From: Phytophthora quininea
Taxonomy: Eukaryota; Oomycota; Peronosporomycetes; Peronosporales; Peronosporaceae
Assembly (NCBI GenBank): GCA_011947345.1
Contig: JAAVTG010000570.1
Location: forward strand, 496,001-560,000
Direction of reading: 5' to 3'
Length of the DNA: 64,000 bases
Of the stretch, positions 29,818 through 39,529 are shown in pieces. The notes beneath the pieces are model-generated. The model was not told where the DNA came from, did no database searches, and saw only the letters and a list, made by a program, of their open reading frames with translations. How positions within the stretch are numbered: position 1 is the first letter of the stretch; every line of letters begins with the position of its first letter. Made by a program: the position numbers and the translations under genes.

Positions 29818-31398
29818 CTACATGTAGTACTCTGCAACATGCAGACACGTGACTGTGCCCACCTCGTACGAGTTGCCGGAGTAGGCAAGCAGCCCCGAGT
29901 CCGGGTCCACCTTGAACACGTGCATGTTGTTGGTATCGTTGTTGCCCACGATGAGCCAGTCTCCGTAGACGGTGAAGCCCCACGGCCGCCCGCCCATCGT
30001 GCTTTCCCAGCCCAGAGACGTCAGCGTGCCGTCCACTTCGCTGACCTGGAAGAGCGAGATGGAGTTGTGGCCGCGGTTGGACGTATACAGGAAGCGGCCG
30101 TTGCTCGACAGGTGGATGTCGGCCCCGTGGACGGGAAAACTATGGAGATCGAGGTTACGGAGATCGAGGCAACATAAAATGGAATTCTGAGTTTGTAGTT
30201 CATAGAGCGCTAAAATCTATCGCCCAGCCTAAACCCAAAACTTACGCTCGCTGCGCTCGCCCTGTGTGACCCTAAGAACCCCCAACCCCTAAAGGGGGAC
30301 ATCTCGCTTCGCTCGATCAGTGGCCAAGCTATCAGACATGCTTGGTCCGGGGTTTAAGTCCGCGTGCTCCGCACACGAGCCTTAAACCGCCGGCATCGAT
30401 TTGGGCTTCGTGCTGTTTGTCATAAGTTTGAAGGACTTTCAGAATTCCATTTTATGTTGCCTCGATCTCCGTAACCTCGATCTCCATAGTTTTTCCCCCG
30501 TGGACGTGCCGTTGAAAGCGGCAGGCAGTACCGACAGGTTCTGGACGGCTGGACCCGTCAGCAGCTCTCGACTCTGGTCGATGTGGTAGACGCCCACAGA
30601 GTTGCCGATCTCGTCCACGACGTACGCGAACTTGCCGTTGGGGTGTTGCGCCATGTGCCGCGGTCCTGATCCTGGCGGTCGACGGACTGCCCCGAGACTC
30701 ATGAGAGTCTCCTCGGCGGGATTGAGTTCGTACTGCAGCAGTTTGTCGCTGCCCAGGTCGGCGACGACCATGTGGTTAGACTTCGGCAGCCACATGGAGC
30801 TGTGGGTGTGCCCCGATGTTTGACCAACGGTCACGTTGCTGCCGATCGGGAATGCTTCGTGGTACGTTGCGTTCGCGAGAGATCCGTCCGCGTTGAGGGG
30901 AAACATCGTCAGAGTGCCGTCGAAGTTGGAGACGATCGCAAAGTCTTCGTTGGGGCTCAGCGAGACGTGAAGTGGCAGTCCTCCTTGGGTTTCGAGCGTG
31001 TTGAGCAACTCCAACGAACCATTCGAGTTGACGGTTAGAGCGGACACGTAGCCAGTCTGGGTGCCCGGGTTGTCGGTGGAGTTGGCTCTCACGGCGTGCG
31101 TAGCGTACAGTGTGGGCTTGCCTCGTGAGAATGTCTTGGTGGAACCGCGGACGTAGCTTGGGTTGGTCCCCGCAGATGTGACCGCTAGCGGGGTCAACGA
31201 ACCGTCGACGGTGTTGAATTTGAACGAATAGATGCCGTCTCCGGTGCCGTTGATCCAGCCTTCATCGCGGGTGAAGGTTCCCGCGAACAGGAAAACCTCG
31301 GCGGTTGGTTGTTCTTGGTGGTGTTGAGCTGGGGAGCCTGCAAAGGCAGTGCCCGCCAAGGCAGCAGCGAAGGCAACGGAGAAGGTGGAGAGGCGCAT
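29818..31398 (-). pseudogene. Secreted lactonase, seven-bladed beta-propeller, split by a MITE
   Basis: ATG 31398 opens a signal peptide (MRLSTFSVAFAAALAGTAFA). The propeller blades follow with the repeated pattern of the 6-phosphogluconolactonase-like family (LFAGTFTRDEG, PSYVRGS, LHVSLSPNEDFAIVSNFDGT, GHTHSSMWLPKSNHMVVADL, PRHMAQHPNGKFAYVVDEIG). The frame is cut after VLPAAFNGTSTG by a 362-bp element (30134-30495) that supplies an early stop. The missing last blades (ADIHLSSNGRFLYTSNRGHN to HVAEYYM) lie beyond it, ending at TAG 29818. About 402 aa if uninterrupted. The two sides are also one base out of register at a G run in the target duplication. Enzymes of this fold open lactone rings; extracellular substrate unknown. 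Confidence 0.85.
30134..30495. mobile_element. MITE, probably Mutator-like, inside the lactonase gene
   Basis: 362 bp bounded by terminal inverted repeats of about 56 bp (30134-30190 and 30439-30495), beginning GGAAAACTATGGAGATCGAG. An 11-bp flanking duplication, CCCCGTGGACG, is present at 30123-30133 and 30496-30506. Long TIRs with a 9-11 bp target duplication are typical of Mutator-like (MULE) MITEs. The interior codes for nothing recognisable. Confidence 0.85.
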
Positions 31399-31922
31399 GA
31401 TTGTACGCCTTCAGCTCGGAGTGTCTTGCAATGGAGGGAAAATGAATTAATGAACGCGGAAGTGGGAGGATAGTCGTAGCCCAATGCACATGGAGAGGTG
31501 GCCTTGGGTGGACAAAGCAACAGATCTGAAATTGTTATCCGAGATTATTATAATCGAGGACAGCACTTCCACACTGCACATGTGTTTTGGTGGCGAGTCG
31601 TGAGATACCGTGCCAGTGTTAATACTTGCACAGCCAAACTCTCTAATGACGCTGGCTTTGAGATTACGAGGAACCTGTGTCGTTTACGAGGAACGCCGTT
31701 TGATCCTGCAGAACACAAGAAAGTTACTACTTCTTCCTTGCGTTTCTTGATACGGTGAAAGTCAAGCGTTTTGGTCAATTGTGAGCCGTCTAAACATCTT
31801 CCGGCTGACGATCAGCTGGCAGACGCGATCCGTTTTGGCGTGCCATCGGTGTAGTTTGGGATGTGTGATTTGTCACCGCCTCCTGTCGCTCACGATATCC
31901 CTCATTCTGAGACTTCCGCAAT
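31399..31922. other. Divergent intergenic region, lactonase / family 2 gene
   Basis: About 524 bases with promoters in both directions presumed. The stretch 31880-31922 (CTCATTCTGAGACTTCCGCA) resembles the sequence just before the related genes at 36884 and 39530. No other feature seen. Confidence 0.45.
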
Positions 31923-32594
31923 ATGACTCACAACCACGACTCCGTGGCGGCTTTCGACCAACTTCTGTGGGGATTGCAGCCCCATTCAGCCGCATCGGCT
32001 TCTCCAACGTCAATGCAGTTCCTGCACGAGTTTCCAACTTCCACGGCAAGTCCGGAAAATCTTCAGCCGACGGCCACGACGTTCAATCTGAATGACCTCG
32101 AGCAGCAAGCACTGCTTGATGTCCTCAATGAGTACAAAGAGCCGTTGGAGACTAGTGCGGTTCTACCCTTCAACACCAGTCATGTCGACGCACAAGTGAG
32201 TGCCCAAACACTTTGCGCAGTCGGCAAGCACGCAGGCGACGAATCGGCTGGAGCAGCGTTCAAGTTGGCGGCCCAACGAGCCAAGGCGACCAAGCGACGT
32301 AATCACCATCGGAAACGCGTCAAAGCTGAGTGGGAGGCACTTCGGCTTCAAAATAAACAGCTCAGTGCGCAGCTCGAAGCGTTGAAGAGCTCGCGAATCA
32401 GTACCGGCGGTTTGCAATGGCACGAACAAGCCTCGAAGGAGCTGAAGGCGCGACTGCAAGTGGAAAATGAACAGTACATCCTCCGACTGGCGATTGAACA
32501 CCGCGCGATAGTGATAGAGAAGTTATTGGAATCGTGGCGCCAAGTCGAGAGTTCAAAGATGAAGGACGAGCCGGATCAAGAATGCGTACGATGA
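31923..32594 (+). pseudogene. Family 2 copy truncated after the coiled-coil half
   Basis: 223 aa frame, ATG 31923 (MTHNHDSVAAFDQLLWGLQP). It has the family 2 acidic N-terminus (FNLNDLEQQALLDVLNEYKE), the basic patch (RAKATKRRNHHRKRVKAEWE) and coiled coil (ALRLQNKQLSAQLEALKSSR) and the following helix (EHRAIVIEKLLESWRQVES). It stops at about the point where the full-length relative (39530) continues with HEWLPGDFEMYENF. The START-like half is absent. Palindrome II's right arm begins 90 bases downstream. It could act as a DNA-binding-only dominant partner, but truncation by rearrangement is the simpler reading. Confidence 0.65.
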
Positions 32595-33069
32595 GACGTA
32601 CAAGGATTCCTTAAGACCAAATTTTAAATCGCATGGCCAAAACAGTTCACGGCTCCCTTTATCTTTTATCCATGCAGACTTGAACGTTCGGTTGTGTTGT
32701 GTCCCCGAGAATTCGGAGGGACCGACCTTCAGGTTTGAGAGTGAGAAGAGAGCTTCGTCTAGAATCGCTGCCTATTCTACACAAGGTATGCCCATGTTCC
32801 GAAACTCGCGCTTCCTCCTCCACACCCTGCCAGCCATCTTGCATCCGATGACGGGGCACAGCAAAGCAGGTACTCACTGGTCCAGAACGGCGTGAACCTC
32901 CAGGTTTACGTGGAAGACGGTCGGCCATGTCAGCAATACGTACCACGTGCCCCCTGGTGCCAGTTTACGAGGAAACTTCCAGCAGAAGACAATGCGGCCC
33001 CGACATGGCAATTCACGTTCCTCATTACGGAATTCACACCCAACTACCTGGAGCAACCTCGTCAAGATC
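32595..33069. other. Junction into palindrome II right arm; upstream region of the reductase
   Basis: 32685 onward is the arm. Plus-strand frames here (RLCCVPENSEGPTFRFESEK; later NLQVYVEDGRPCQQYVPRAP) look like remnants of coding sequence; the same motifs are seen, diverged, at 35978-36190. No complete gene. Confidence 0.35.
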
Positions 33070-34134
33070 ATGGCTTCGCCGTCAGAGACCGAGTCCAAGA
33101 TGACCTACCGTTTCCTCGGCAACACTGGTCTGCTCGTCTCGAAGCTTTCGCTCGGTAGCTGGATGGACGCCAGCGAGAGGAACACGCCCGACGCCTGGTA
33201 CGACATGATGGCGCTCGCTTACAAGCATGGCATCAACTTCTTCGACAACGCTGAGTGCTACGGCGGAGGTCTCGCCGAAAAGAACATGGGCGCCGCAGTG
33301 AAGAAGGGGATTGCCAACGGCACGTGGACGCGCGAAGACCTAGTGCTCACGACCAAGATGTTCTTCGGCTCCAAACTGTTCGGGAGCGCGGCGGGTCCGA
33401 ACGAGCAGGGTCTCACCCGTAAGCACATCGTGGAGGGTATGAAGGGGTCGCTGGCTCGGATGGGGCTCGACTACGTCGACGTCGTCTTCTGCCATCGCTC
33501 GGACCCGTTCACGCCGATCGAGGAAACTGTGCGGGCCATGAACTTCGTCATCGACCAGGGCTGGGCCTTCTACTGGGGCACAAGCGAGTGGTCGGTGGCT
33601 GAAATTCAGGAGGCCTGCGAGATCGCCGACCGCCTTGGTTTGATCCGACCCGTGGTGGAGCAGCCCGAGTACAATCTCGTGGACCGTTCGAGGGTGGAGT
33701 TCGAGTACCGGGACCTGGTCAAGAAGTACAAGTTGGGCTTGACGACGTGGTCGCCGTTGGCGTTCGGTGCTCTGACGGGCAAGTACAGCTCCGGGGCCCC
33801 CGAAGGCACGCGCGGTGCCGACCCGCTCTTCCAGGTCTTGGCCCCCGACTTTGCTGAGCGCGTGCGCAAGGCTGACACGCTCAAGCCGATCGCCGACGAG
33901 CTGCAAGTCACGCTGGCGGAATTCGCGATCGCCTGGTGCATGACGAACGAGGACGTGTCCACCGTCATGATCGGAGCCAAGAACATCGCGCAGCTCCAGC
34001 AGAACCTCGGCGCTTTGAAGGCGGCGGCCAAGATCACGCCTCAAGTGAAGGCGCGAGTCGACGCGCTCGTGCCGGCCGAGTTCCAGCTTCCCCAACCAGA
34101 CCCGTCGATCAAAATGCGGGAGCAGCACCTCTAG
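33070..34134 (+). CDS. Aldo/keto reductase, K+ channel beta-subunit-like, right arm of palindrome II
   Basis: 354 aa, intact, no intron. ATG 33070 (MASPSETESKMTYRFLGNTG) is chosen over upstream in-frame codons because it matches the short leader of the paralogue at 3593. Motifs: FFDNAECYGGGLAEKNMG (Asp/Tyr), TTKMFFGSKLF (Lys), FCHRSDPFTPIEETVRAMNF (His), WGTSEWSVAEIQEACEIADR, SPLAFGALTGKYSSG and the NADP-binding VMIGAKNIAQLQQNL. Cytosolic NADPH-dependent carbonyl reductase by family. The sequence is clearly different from the 3593 gene, so the palindrome was made from an already separate paralogue. Confidence 0.93.
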   Translation: MASPSETESKMTYRFLGNTGLLVSKLSLGSWMDASERNTPDAWYDMMALAYKHGINFFDNAECYGGGLAEKNMGAAVKKGIANGTWTREDLVLTTKMFFGSKLFGSAAGPNEQGLTRKHIVEGMKGSLARMGLDYVDVVFCHRSDPFTPIEETVRAMNFVIDQGWAFYWGTSEWSVAEIQEACEIADRLGLIRPVVEQPEYNLVDRSRVEFEYRDLVKKYKLGLTTWSPLAFGALTGKYSSGAPEGTRGADPLFQVLAPDFAERVRKADTLKPIADELQVTLAEFAIAWCMTNEDVSTVMIGAKNIAQLQQNLGALKAAAKITPQVKARVDALVPAEFQLPQPDPSIKMREQHL

Positions 34135-34452
34135 GCAGGCTCTAGAATATCCACATCAATTGACAACAATCCTTTTGATTTTCTTTGCTTGGAATTGTCG
34201 TCACCATGACAATGACAATGTCGACGGGGTTGTTCGGATGACGAGGAAACCACGACACTGTGCTGCGCCACGGCCTGGAGATAAGTAAGTCACGTGAGTC
34301 GCTACGTGTAGGGCACGAACAGGGCTTGTAATGACCGTCCTGTTGGGGACAGGCAAACAGCACATCAAATGTTTACAGACGCCAACGCATCAGATGACAC
34401 TCGCGCCGCACCGCAACCTCAGCTTCAGTTTCAAATTTGCAATCGACTCGCC
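34135..34452. other. Intergenic between reductase and family 1 gene, right arm
   Basis: Inverted copy of 27892-28209; promoter side of the family 1 gene. No coding sequence seen. Confidence 0.5.
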
Positions 34453-35853
34453 ATGAGCTTCCTTGACGACATCGACGAAACAGCGACTTTGGAGGCGACG
34501 CTGGCATTCGTCGACAGCTACGGCAGCATTTTGTCGGACTCGTCATCGGACACGAACACGAACACGAACACGAACGCAGATTCAAGTCGCACCTCGTCAA
34601 CGGAACGCGACCAACCAAAAAGTGCTCAAGACAGAAGACGCGAGTACAACCTACGACGAAGGAAATTTCGACACCGATACGCCAACAGTTCGTCCACCAT
34701 GTACCAACGCCGTAGGAGGTCTGAAATCCACGAGCTCCGTGGGCAAGTGGAGCAGCTCGAGTCGAAACTTGTCCAGCTCAAGAATGCTGCAGCTGGGAAC
34801 TGGGAACTCGAAAGTGGGCTGCAGACGGCAGCGATGGTGACGAAAGAAGGCGCTCTGGTCCAACGCACCGACCTTGGTGGACTGAGCTGGGCTGACCAAG
34901 CCGAGTTCCAGTACCAACGGCGTAAACGATCGGAGGAAATCAACCGTGAGCTGAAGACCATCCTCAGTCAACACACCAAGCTGGATCAGTCTCTGCGGGT
35001 GCTACTGCAAAAGTCTTCGGTTCTGGAGGTCTGTTTTGGTTGTTTTTGTCGCTGAGTCCGCCAAGATGTTCACCATTGTTTGTTCTTCTGACAGGGAATG
35101 GACTTTGTCTGGGCACAACCTTGCCGGCCTTTGCTGGCTGCACCGTTCAGTGTTGAAGAGCTGGAGCTGAACGTCGAGAGCTTGTACCGTGGCGCCAGCA
35201 TCGTCCAGCAATCCAACCAAGTGTCCACCAGGATGACTGCAACTGTCAAGTACAATACTTTGCTGGGGAAAACCATGGAGACTGCAGCGACGACGCCGAT
35301 GATGTTCTCGCTGCAAGAGGCCAGCGACGCGCTTTGGAAATGGTTCAGTCTGACAGAGGTAGGCTGCGGAGAAACACTCATCTTGCTGCGTGTGTTGCTG
35401 CGAACAAAGTGCTGACACTTCTTCTCCCAGTCGTTGCGAGACCAGCCGAACACGTTCGAGAGGAACTTCTTAATTCAACTGCAGAGTGCGGTCGGCGAGC
35501 TGCACTTTACCAAGCAGAACTTCGTGCGCCGATACCAAGAGACGGATCGAGTCGTCATCATGTGGGTCGACAACGTTCGTCTACCGAAGTACGGCATGCG
35601 CTTCCGGAGTCAGACTTGGATGGTCATCACTCGCGCTGCAGACGACCCCAAGCGAGCTTCGGTGCTTGACGCTCTCCAGCAAGTGTACGTGGATTGTCGG
35701 GACGATATCGATCAAGTCGCGAAATCAGCCCAAGAACCTGCATTCGAGGAACTGTGCAAGATGTATCGCCACTACATGCAACAACAGCAGGACGTCATGA
35801 TCGAGGAATCGACGATGGTCGCTCCGTGCCAAACGCACTGCGAAGTGGTGTAG
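34453..35853 (+). CDS. bZIP-like/START-like family 1 protein, right arm of palindrome II
   Basis: 420 aa from exons 34453-35028, 35095-35358 and 35431-35853 (introns 66 and 72 nt), frame intact. Sequence as described for the left-arm copy at 26503-27891, with small differences: MMFSLQEASDALWKW instead of MMCSLQDASDALWKW, a changed residue in exon 3 (QLQSAVGELH), and a 12-base insertion (a repeat of the TGTTGCTGCG motif) in intron 2. Both arms keep full frames, so both copies may be expressed. The stop at 35853 lies 68 bases before the copied IFT22 start, the same spacing as between the left copy and real IFT22. Confidence 0.88.
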
Positions 35854-35921
35854 CGTTGGAAACGAAAAAATAGCATCTTTCTTTGCGTCGCTTGGATTGA
35901 ATCGACTTGCCATTTCTTGCC

Positions 35922-35977
35922 ATGCCACCGCTCAAGATCCTCGTCGTCGGCCCCAAAGAGGCCGGCAAGACCACCGT
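35922..35977 (+). pseudogene. Copied first exon of IFT22
   Basis: The first 18 codons of IFT22 (MPPLKILVVGPKEAGKTT, P-loop) are repeated exactly, then homology stops just past the exon 1 donor position. The fused frame runs on into unrelated sequence (LLHLKCNAIHN) to 36254. Without exons 2-4 it cannot give a GTPase. Confidence 0.85.
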
Positions 35978-36245
35978 TCTGCTTCATTTGAAATGCAATG
36001 CGATTCATAATGCTGTCTGCGAACATTTAGCAGGAAAGTCGCATCGTTGTCTACAACCAGGAATCTTATGTCCACTGGAATCACAATCTCTTCAATCTGT
36101 AGATCTCTTTCCACGATGCACGTCCGACTGCTTTCCACGCAAAGCTGAAGGTTCACACCAATTCCTCCGAATTCACGAGGATAAAACACAACCGAACAAA
36201 CCGAAGGAAGCAGTAAATTTTGACCATGCTTACGAAGTCGTTATC
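35978..36245. other. Flank of palindrome II with a diverged copy of the arm-edge motif
   Basis: On the minus strand this stretch reads FYPREFGGIGVNLQLCVESS and then ILFLVVDN-like hydrophobic sequence. It includes TTCGGTTGTGTTTTATCC and GAATTCGGAGG, similar to the inner edge of the arm at 32685-32725. It follows the truncated family 2 gene at 36246 just as the similar motif follows the truncated gene at 31923. Confidence 0.45.
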
Positions 36246-36884
36246 TCAACATAACCATTCCCGTTCCTGCTCGTCCTTCGTCCTTGAATCCGCGACTTGG
36301 CCCCACAATCCGAGAAAATACGTTGTCACTGCCTTGCGGTGTTCGATTGCGAGTTGGAGACTGCGTTGCTCTTTTTCCACTTGGCGTCGCGCGTTCAGCT
36401 CGTTGGAGGCCATCGCTTGCCAGTGCAAATTGCCGACTCCATGGACTCGAAAGTACTTCAAAGCCTCAAGCTGCGCACTCAGCTGTGTGCTCTGTAGTCT
36501 CAACGTCTGCCACTCGGCTTTCACGCGTTCTCGATGGCGATTACGTCGCTTAGTCGCTTTGGCCCGCTTGACGGCCAACTTGAACGCTGCGTCGGCTGAT
36601 TTGTCGACTGGGCGCTTGTCGACTGCGCAAAGAGCTTGAACGCTGCCGAAATGATTGGTGCTAGGCTCCAACGGCTCCTTGTACTCGTTGAGGACGTCAA
36701 GCAGCGCTCGTTGCTCGAGTTCGTTCAGGTTGAACGTCATGGGGAGGCTGTCTCGGCTTGGATGGTCGTCAGCAGTTGGGAGTTGCTTCCTGGACGTTGG
36801 GGAAGTCGATACGGAGGTGGAATGGGGCTGCAAGTCCCACAGAAGTTGGTCGAAGCCCGCTACGGAGTCGAGGTCGTGAGTCAT
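36246..36884 (-). pseudogene. Family 2 copy truncated after the coiled-coil half
   Basis: 212 aa, ATG 36884 (MTHDLDSVAGFDQLLWDLQP). Very similar to the gene at 39530 up to the helix after the coiled coil (RHRERVKAEWQTLRLQSTQL; SAQLEALKYFRV; AIEHRKAVTTYFLGLWGQVA), then it stops (EREWLC) where that gene reads HEWLPGD. No START-like half. Inverted relative to 39530, with the TMTC-like gene between them, and with similar upstream sequence (PRYLPDIPRLMQDD frame in both). Same truncation point as the gene at 31923. Confidence 0.65.
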
Positions 36885-37152
36885 CCTGCATAAGTCTCGG
36901 AATGTCTGGGAGATAACGTGGACGACGCGAGGTACAGCAGTGAGTGAGTGACAAATCGCACCGTTGACCCTCGTATTCTACCCATGGCACGCAAAACTGA
37001 TGCTGCCTGCCAGATCGTCGCCAGCACGAAAAATGTTTAGTCACGCACGATTCAAGCAAAAACGGTTTGGCCTTGTATATGCTTGAAACCATGGATATCT
37101 TTTCAATGTCGTTGCCAAATTCTCTCGAAGTTGCTAAACTCTGGCCTCCCAA

Positions 37153-39161
37153 TCAATAGGTAATGTGACCTTTATACTCGGGAACGCTTTCTCCATTTAC
37201 TAGCTGCCGGGAGTGCGTCGACATCCACTCATCAAATGCTCGGGCGTTCTCGATGTGTGTACCTTGTGTCATCCTTTGCTCTCGACAGCCTAGAGCTTTC
37301 GCGAATTCCTTTTGGCTTCCGCTGCGTTTCGTCCAACAAGACATACAGCGGCGTTATTGTGAACTGAACCACTGGAAGGGTGAATCTCCCGGAGCGACAG
37401 ATATTCATTGCATGCGTGTTCGATATGCCCGAGAGCCACAAGCAAATGGAGTCGGTATAACGTCGATTTCAGCGAGCCGCGAGGGGCGAATTCATGAGCG
37501 AGACCCAACAATTGCGCGCATTCGGTGCCACGCCCACACTGTCCAGCTTTTGCGAGATACTCGGCACGATGGCCCAGGATTTTCCAGTCGGCCGGATCGA
37601 TGCTGTGAAATTAAAACAAATAGGTGAGATTGGGGGCTAACATGTTAATGTGGCACGCTTACCTGAGCGCATAACGATACAACGCGTTTTCGTTCCTCCA
37701 TGCGGAGAAAAGTTTGGTCGAGATCGAGAGCATCGTCGCCATCACTACAGCACAAATGACGCGGATATACTTGGCCGTCGAATTCCCAGTACGTCGAGGT
37801 TTCTCTTGCTCTGGTTCGAGCTTTCCTTCGTTAAACTCATGCGCTCTTGGAAGCACCCAGCGCGCTGCTATCCAGCCTCCGTACGGAACAGCGATTATGC
37901 TTGGCAGATAAGCGTATCGATTCATACCAGCAGAAAGCATTCCGTGTTGAACCAGCCCCGACACTGGAGCGAGCATTGCGAGGGAAAATATAAATGCCAA
38001 TACGTGCTTGGACATCCCGCGATACCACAAATGGTTGATCAGTATCGCCGCAGCAGCAACCATCACTGCAAACATCAAGAGGTACTCTGGATTGGCCAGA
38101 CTAATCTCTCCACCGTGAAGTTGATAATGCGGTCGCAGCTTTGCAGGCCACAAAATGTGCTTTAATATCCAGGCTGGGGCTGTAGTTGCTTTGAGCACAC
38201 GCTCTCCAATTGACAGCGATATGATATCGGGGCCTTCTCCTCAACATTTGACGCGAGAGTCACCGCAGCAAACGTTAAACAAATTGCGATGGATGGCAAT
38301 TTACTGACAAGATACAGTCGAAGCTGTTTGGCGGTGATCTTCAGCTTCGACGTGGAGTAAATTACCGAGAAGACCCACACATCCAAGAGAATAAAACTTG
38401 CTGGCAATAGAAGAACGATACTTTTCGACAGGAGTGCACACAAATACAAACCTACAAAGCAAAGCAGTAGAGGTTAAAGCATGTCGACTTCCCCAGCAAC
38501 GCAGTACCTAACAGTCTTTACCAGACGAGAGCAGATCGCTGTGCTTGACTCCACTCCATAGCAACTCATCTTCCAAGCACGAAACCTTCATCGATCGACT
38601 TGTACTTCTCGTGACGAACTCCAACACCTTCTGATGGATATTCTTTACATACACAAGCATTGCTAGATGGCCAAAAAGTGCCGCAAGCGTGTACGACTGC
38701 GCCGACGGCCACCCCACGACTTCTACGTGGATCGGATGGACCAGAAACGCAACGGCACTCAAACAACAGGCACGGAAATGGCTATTGCTTACCCCCGTCA
38801 CAATCTGGAGACCAACAACATCGTGGTTCTGGATCTTGCTCATCATGTAGTCGACATCCAACACCATCGCAGAGGCTTTGGACAGCACAAGCCCAGCCCC
38901 AAAGTGCAAGACCACCGACTGCAGTCGAATCCACCATGGACTCAACCCCACAATCTGCACAGTAGCAAACTTCACGATCCACGCCAACGGCTCGTACACA
39001 TTGATCCTAACCATTGTCAGCATGGAGTAGATGGCTTCGAGACTCCATTCGCTCTGTAGCACGCCATTCTCCACGAAATTCAGACGGTCGTCCCAGATGT
39101 AGATGAAGTCCCAGTCCTGCCAGTAGCGTCGCATCAACAACGGCGACATGTAGCAGACCAT
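37153..39161 (-). CDS. TMTC-like protein O-mannosyltransferase (multi-pass ER membrane), two frame breaks
   Basis: Exons: 39161-38522, 38451-37663, 37602-37153 (introns 70 and 60 nt). The N-terminus has the acidic luminal motif IWDDRLNFVENGVL and WSLEAIYSM typical of TMTC proteins. Hydrophobic segments follow (LSAVAFLVHPIHVEVVGWPS is the family's HPxHVE-V-W motif; YLCALLSKSIVLLLPASFIL), and the DUF1736-like SLSIGERV, WILKHILWPAKLRPHY and AGMNRYAYLPSIIA, then a short TPR-like tail (WKILGHRAEYLAKAG; HNNAAVCLVGRNAAEA). The frame shifts at a C run near 38240 and an A run near 37315; both are one-base contractions. Only one or two TPRs remain against many in animals. First in-frame ATG at 39161; start uncertain. 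Confidence 0.82.
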
Positions 39162-39529
39162 AGCACAGCACCCGAAGACAAACACATTTCCCCGGACGTC
39201 TCCATCTCAGCTGAGACCGTCCGAAAGATCGTGAAATACGACGACGGAGTTTTGTGGAAAAATACAGAGACACTTGTCGGAGTCCGACGATGGGACTCAT
39301 CAAACGTACGGAAGCAACTTTTACCTCGGGGCCATGTGTCTTGGACAAGGCCGTTCATATGCCTTGAAGTGTGACTAAACATTGCCCGCGGTAGTGGTCT
39401 GTGGCAGACGCCATCACTTTTGCGTGCCGTTGGCCCAGCCACATGGGCACGAAAAGAACTGGCGAGTGATTTGTCACGGGCTCTCTCGCCGCCCACGTTA
39501 TCTCCCAGACATTCCGAGACTTATGCAGG
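39162..39529. other. Divergent intergenic region, TMTC-like / family 2 gene
   Basis: 368 bases. The part from about 39480 to 39529 is similar to the upstream region of the inverted relative at 36884. No gene seen. Confidence 0.45.

Larger units (their letters stand above)
32685..35977. repeat. Palindrome II, right arm
   Basis: Inverted partner of 26377-29657; see that entry. It ends inside the copied IFT22 exon 1 at CACCGT, after which unrelated sequence starts. Confidence 0.9.
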
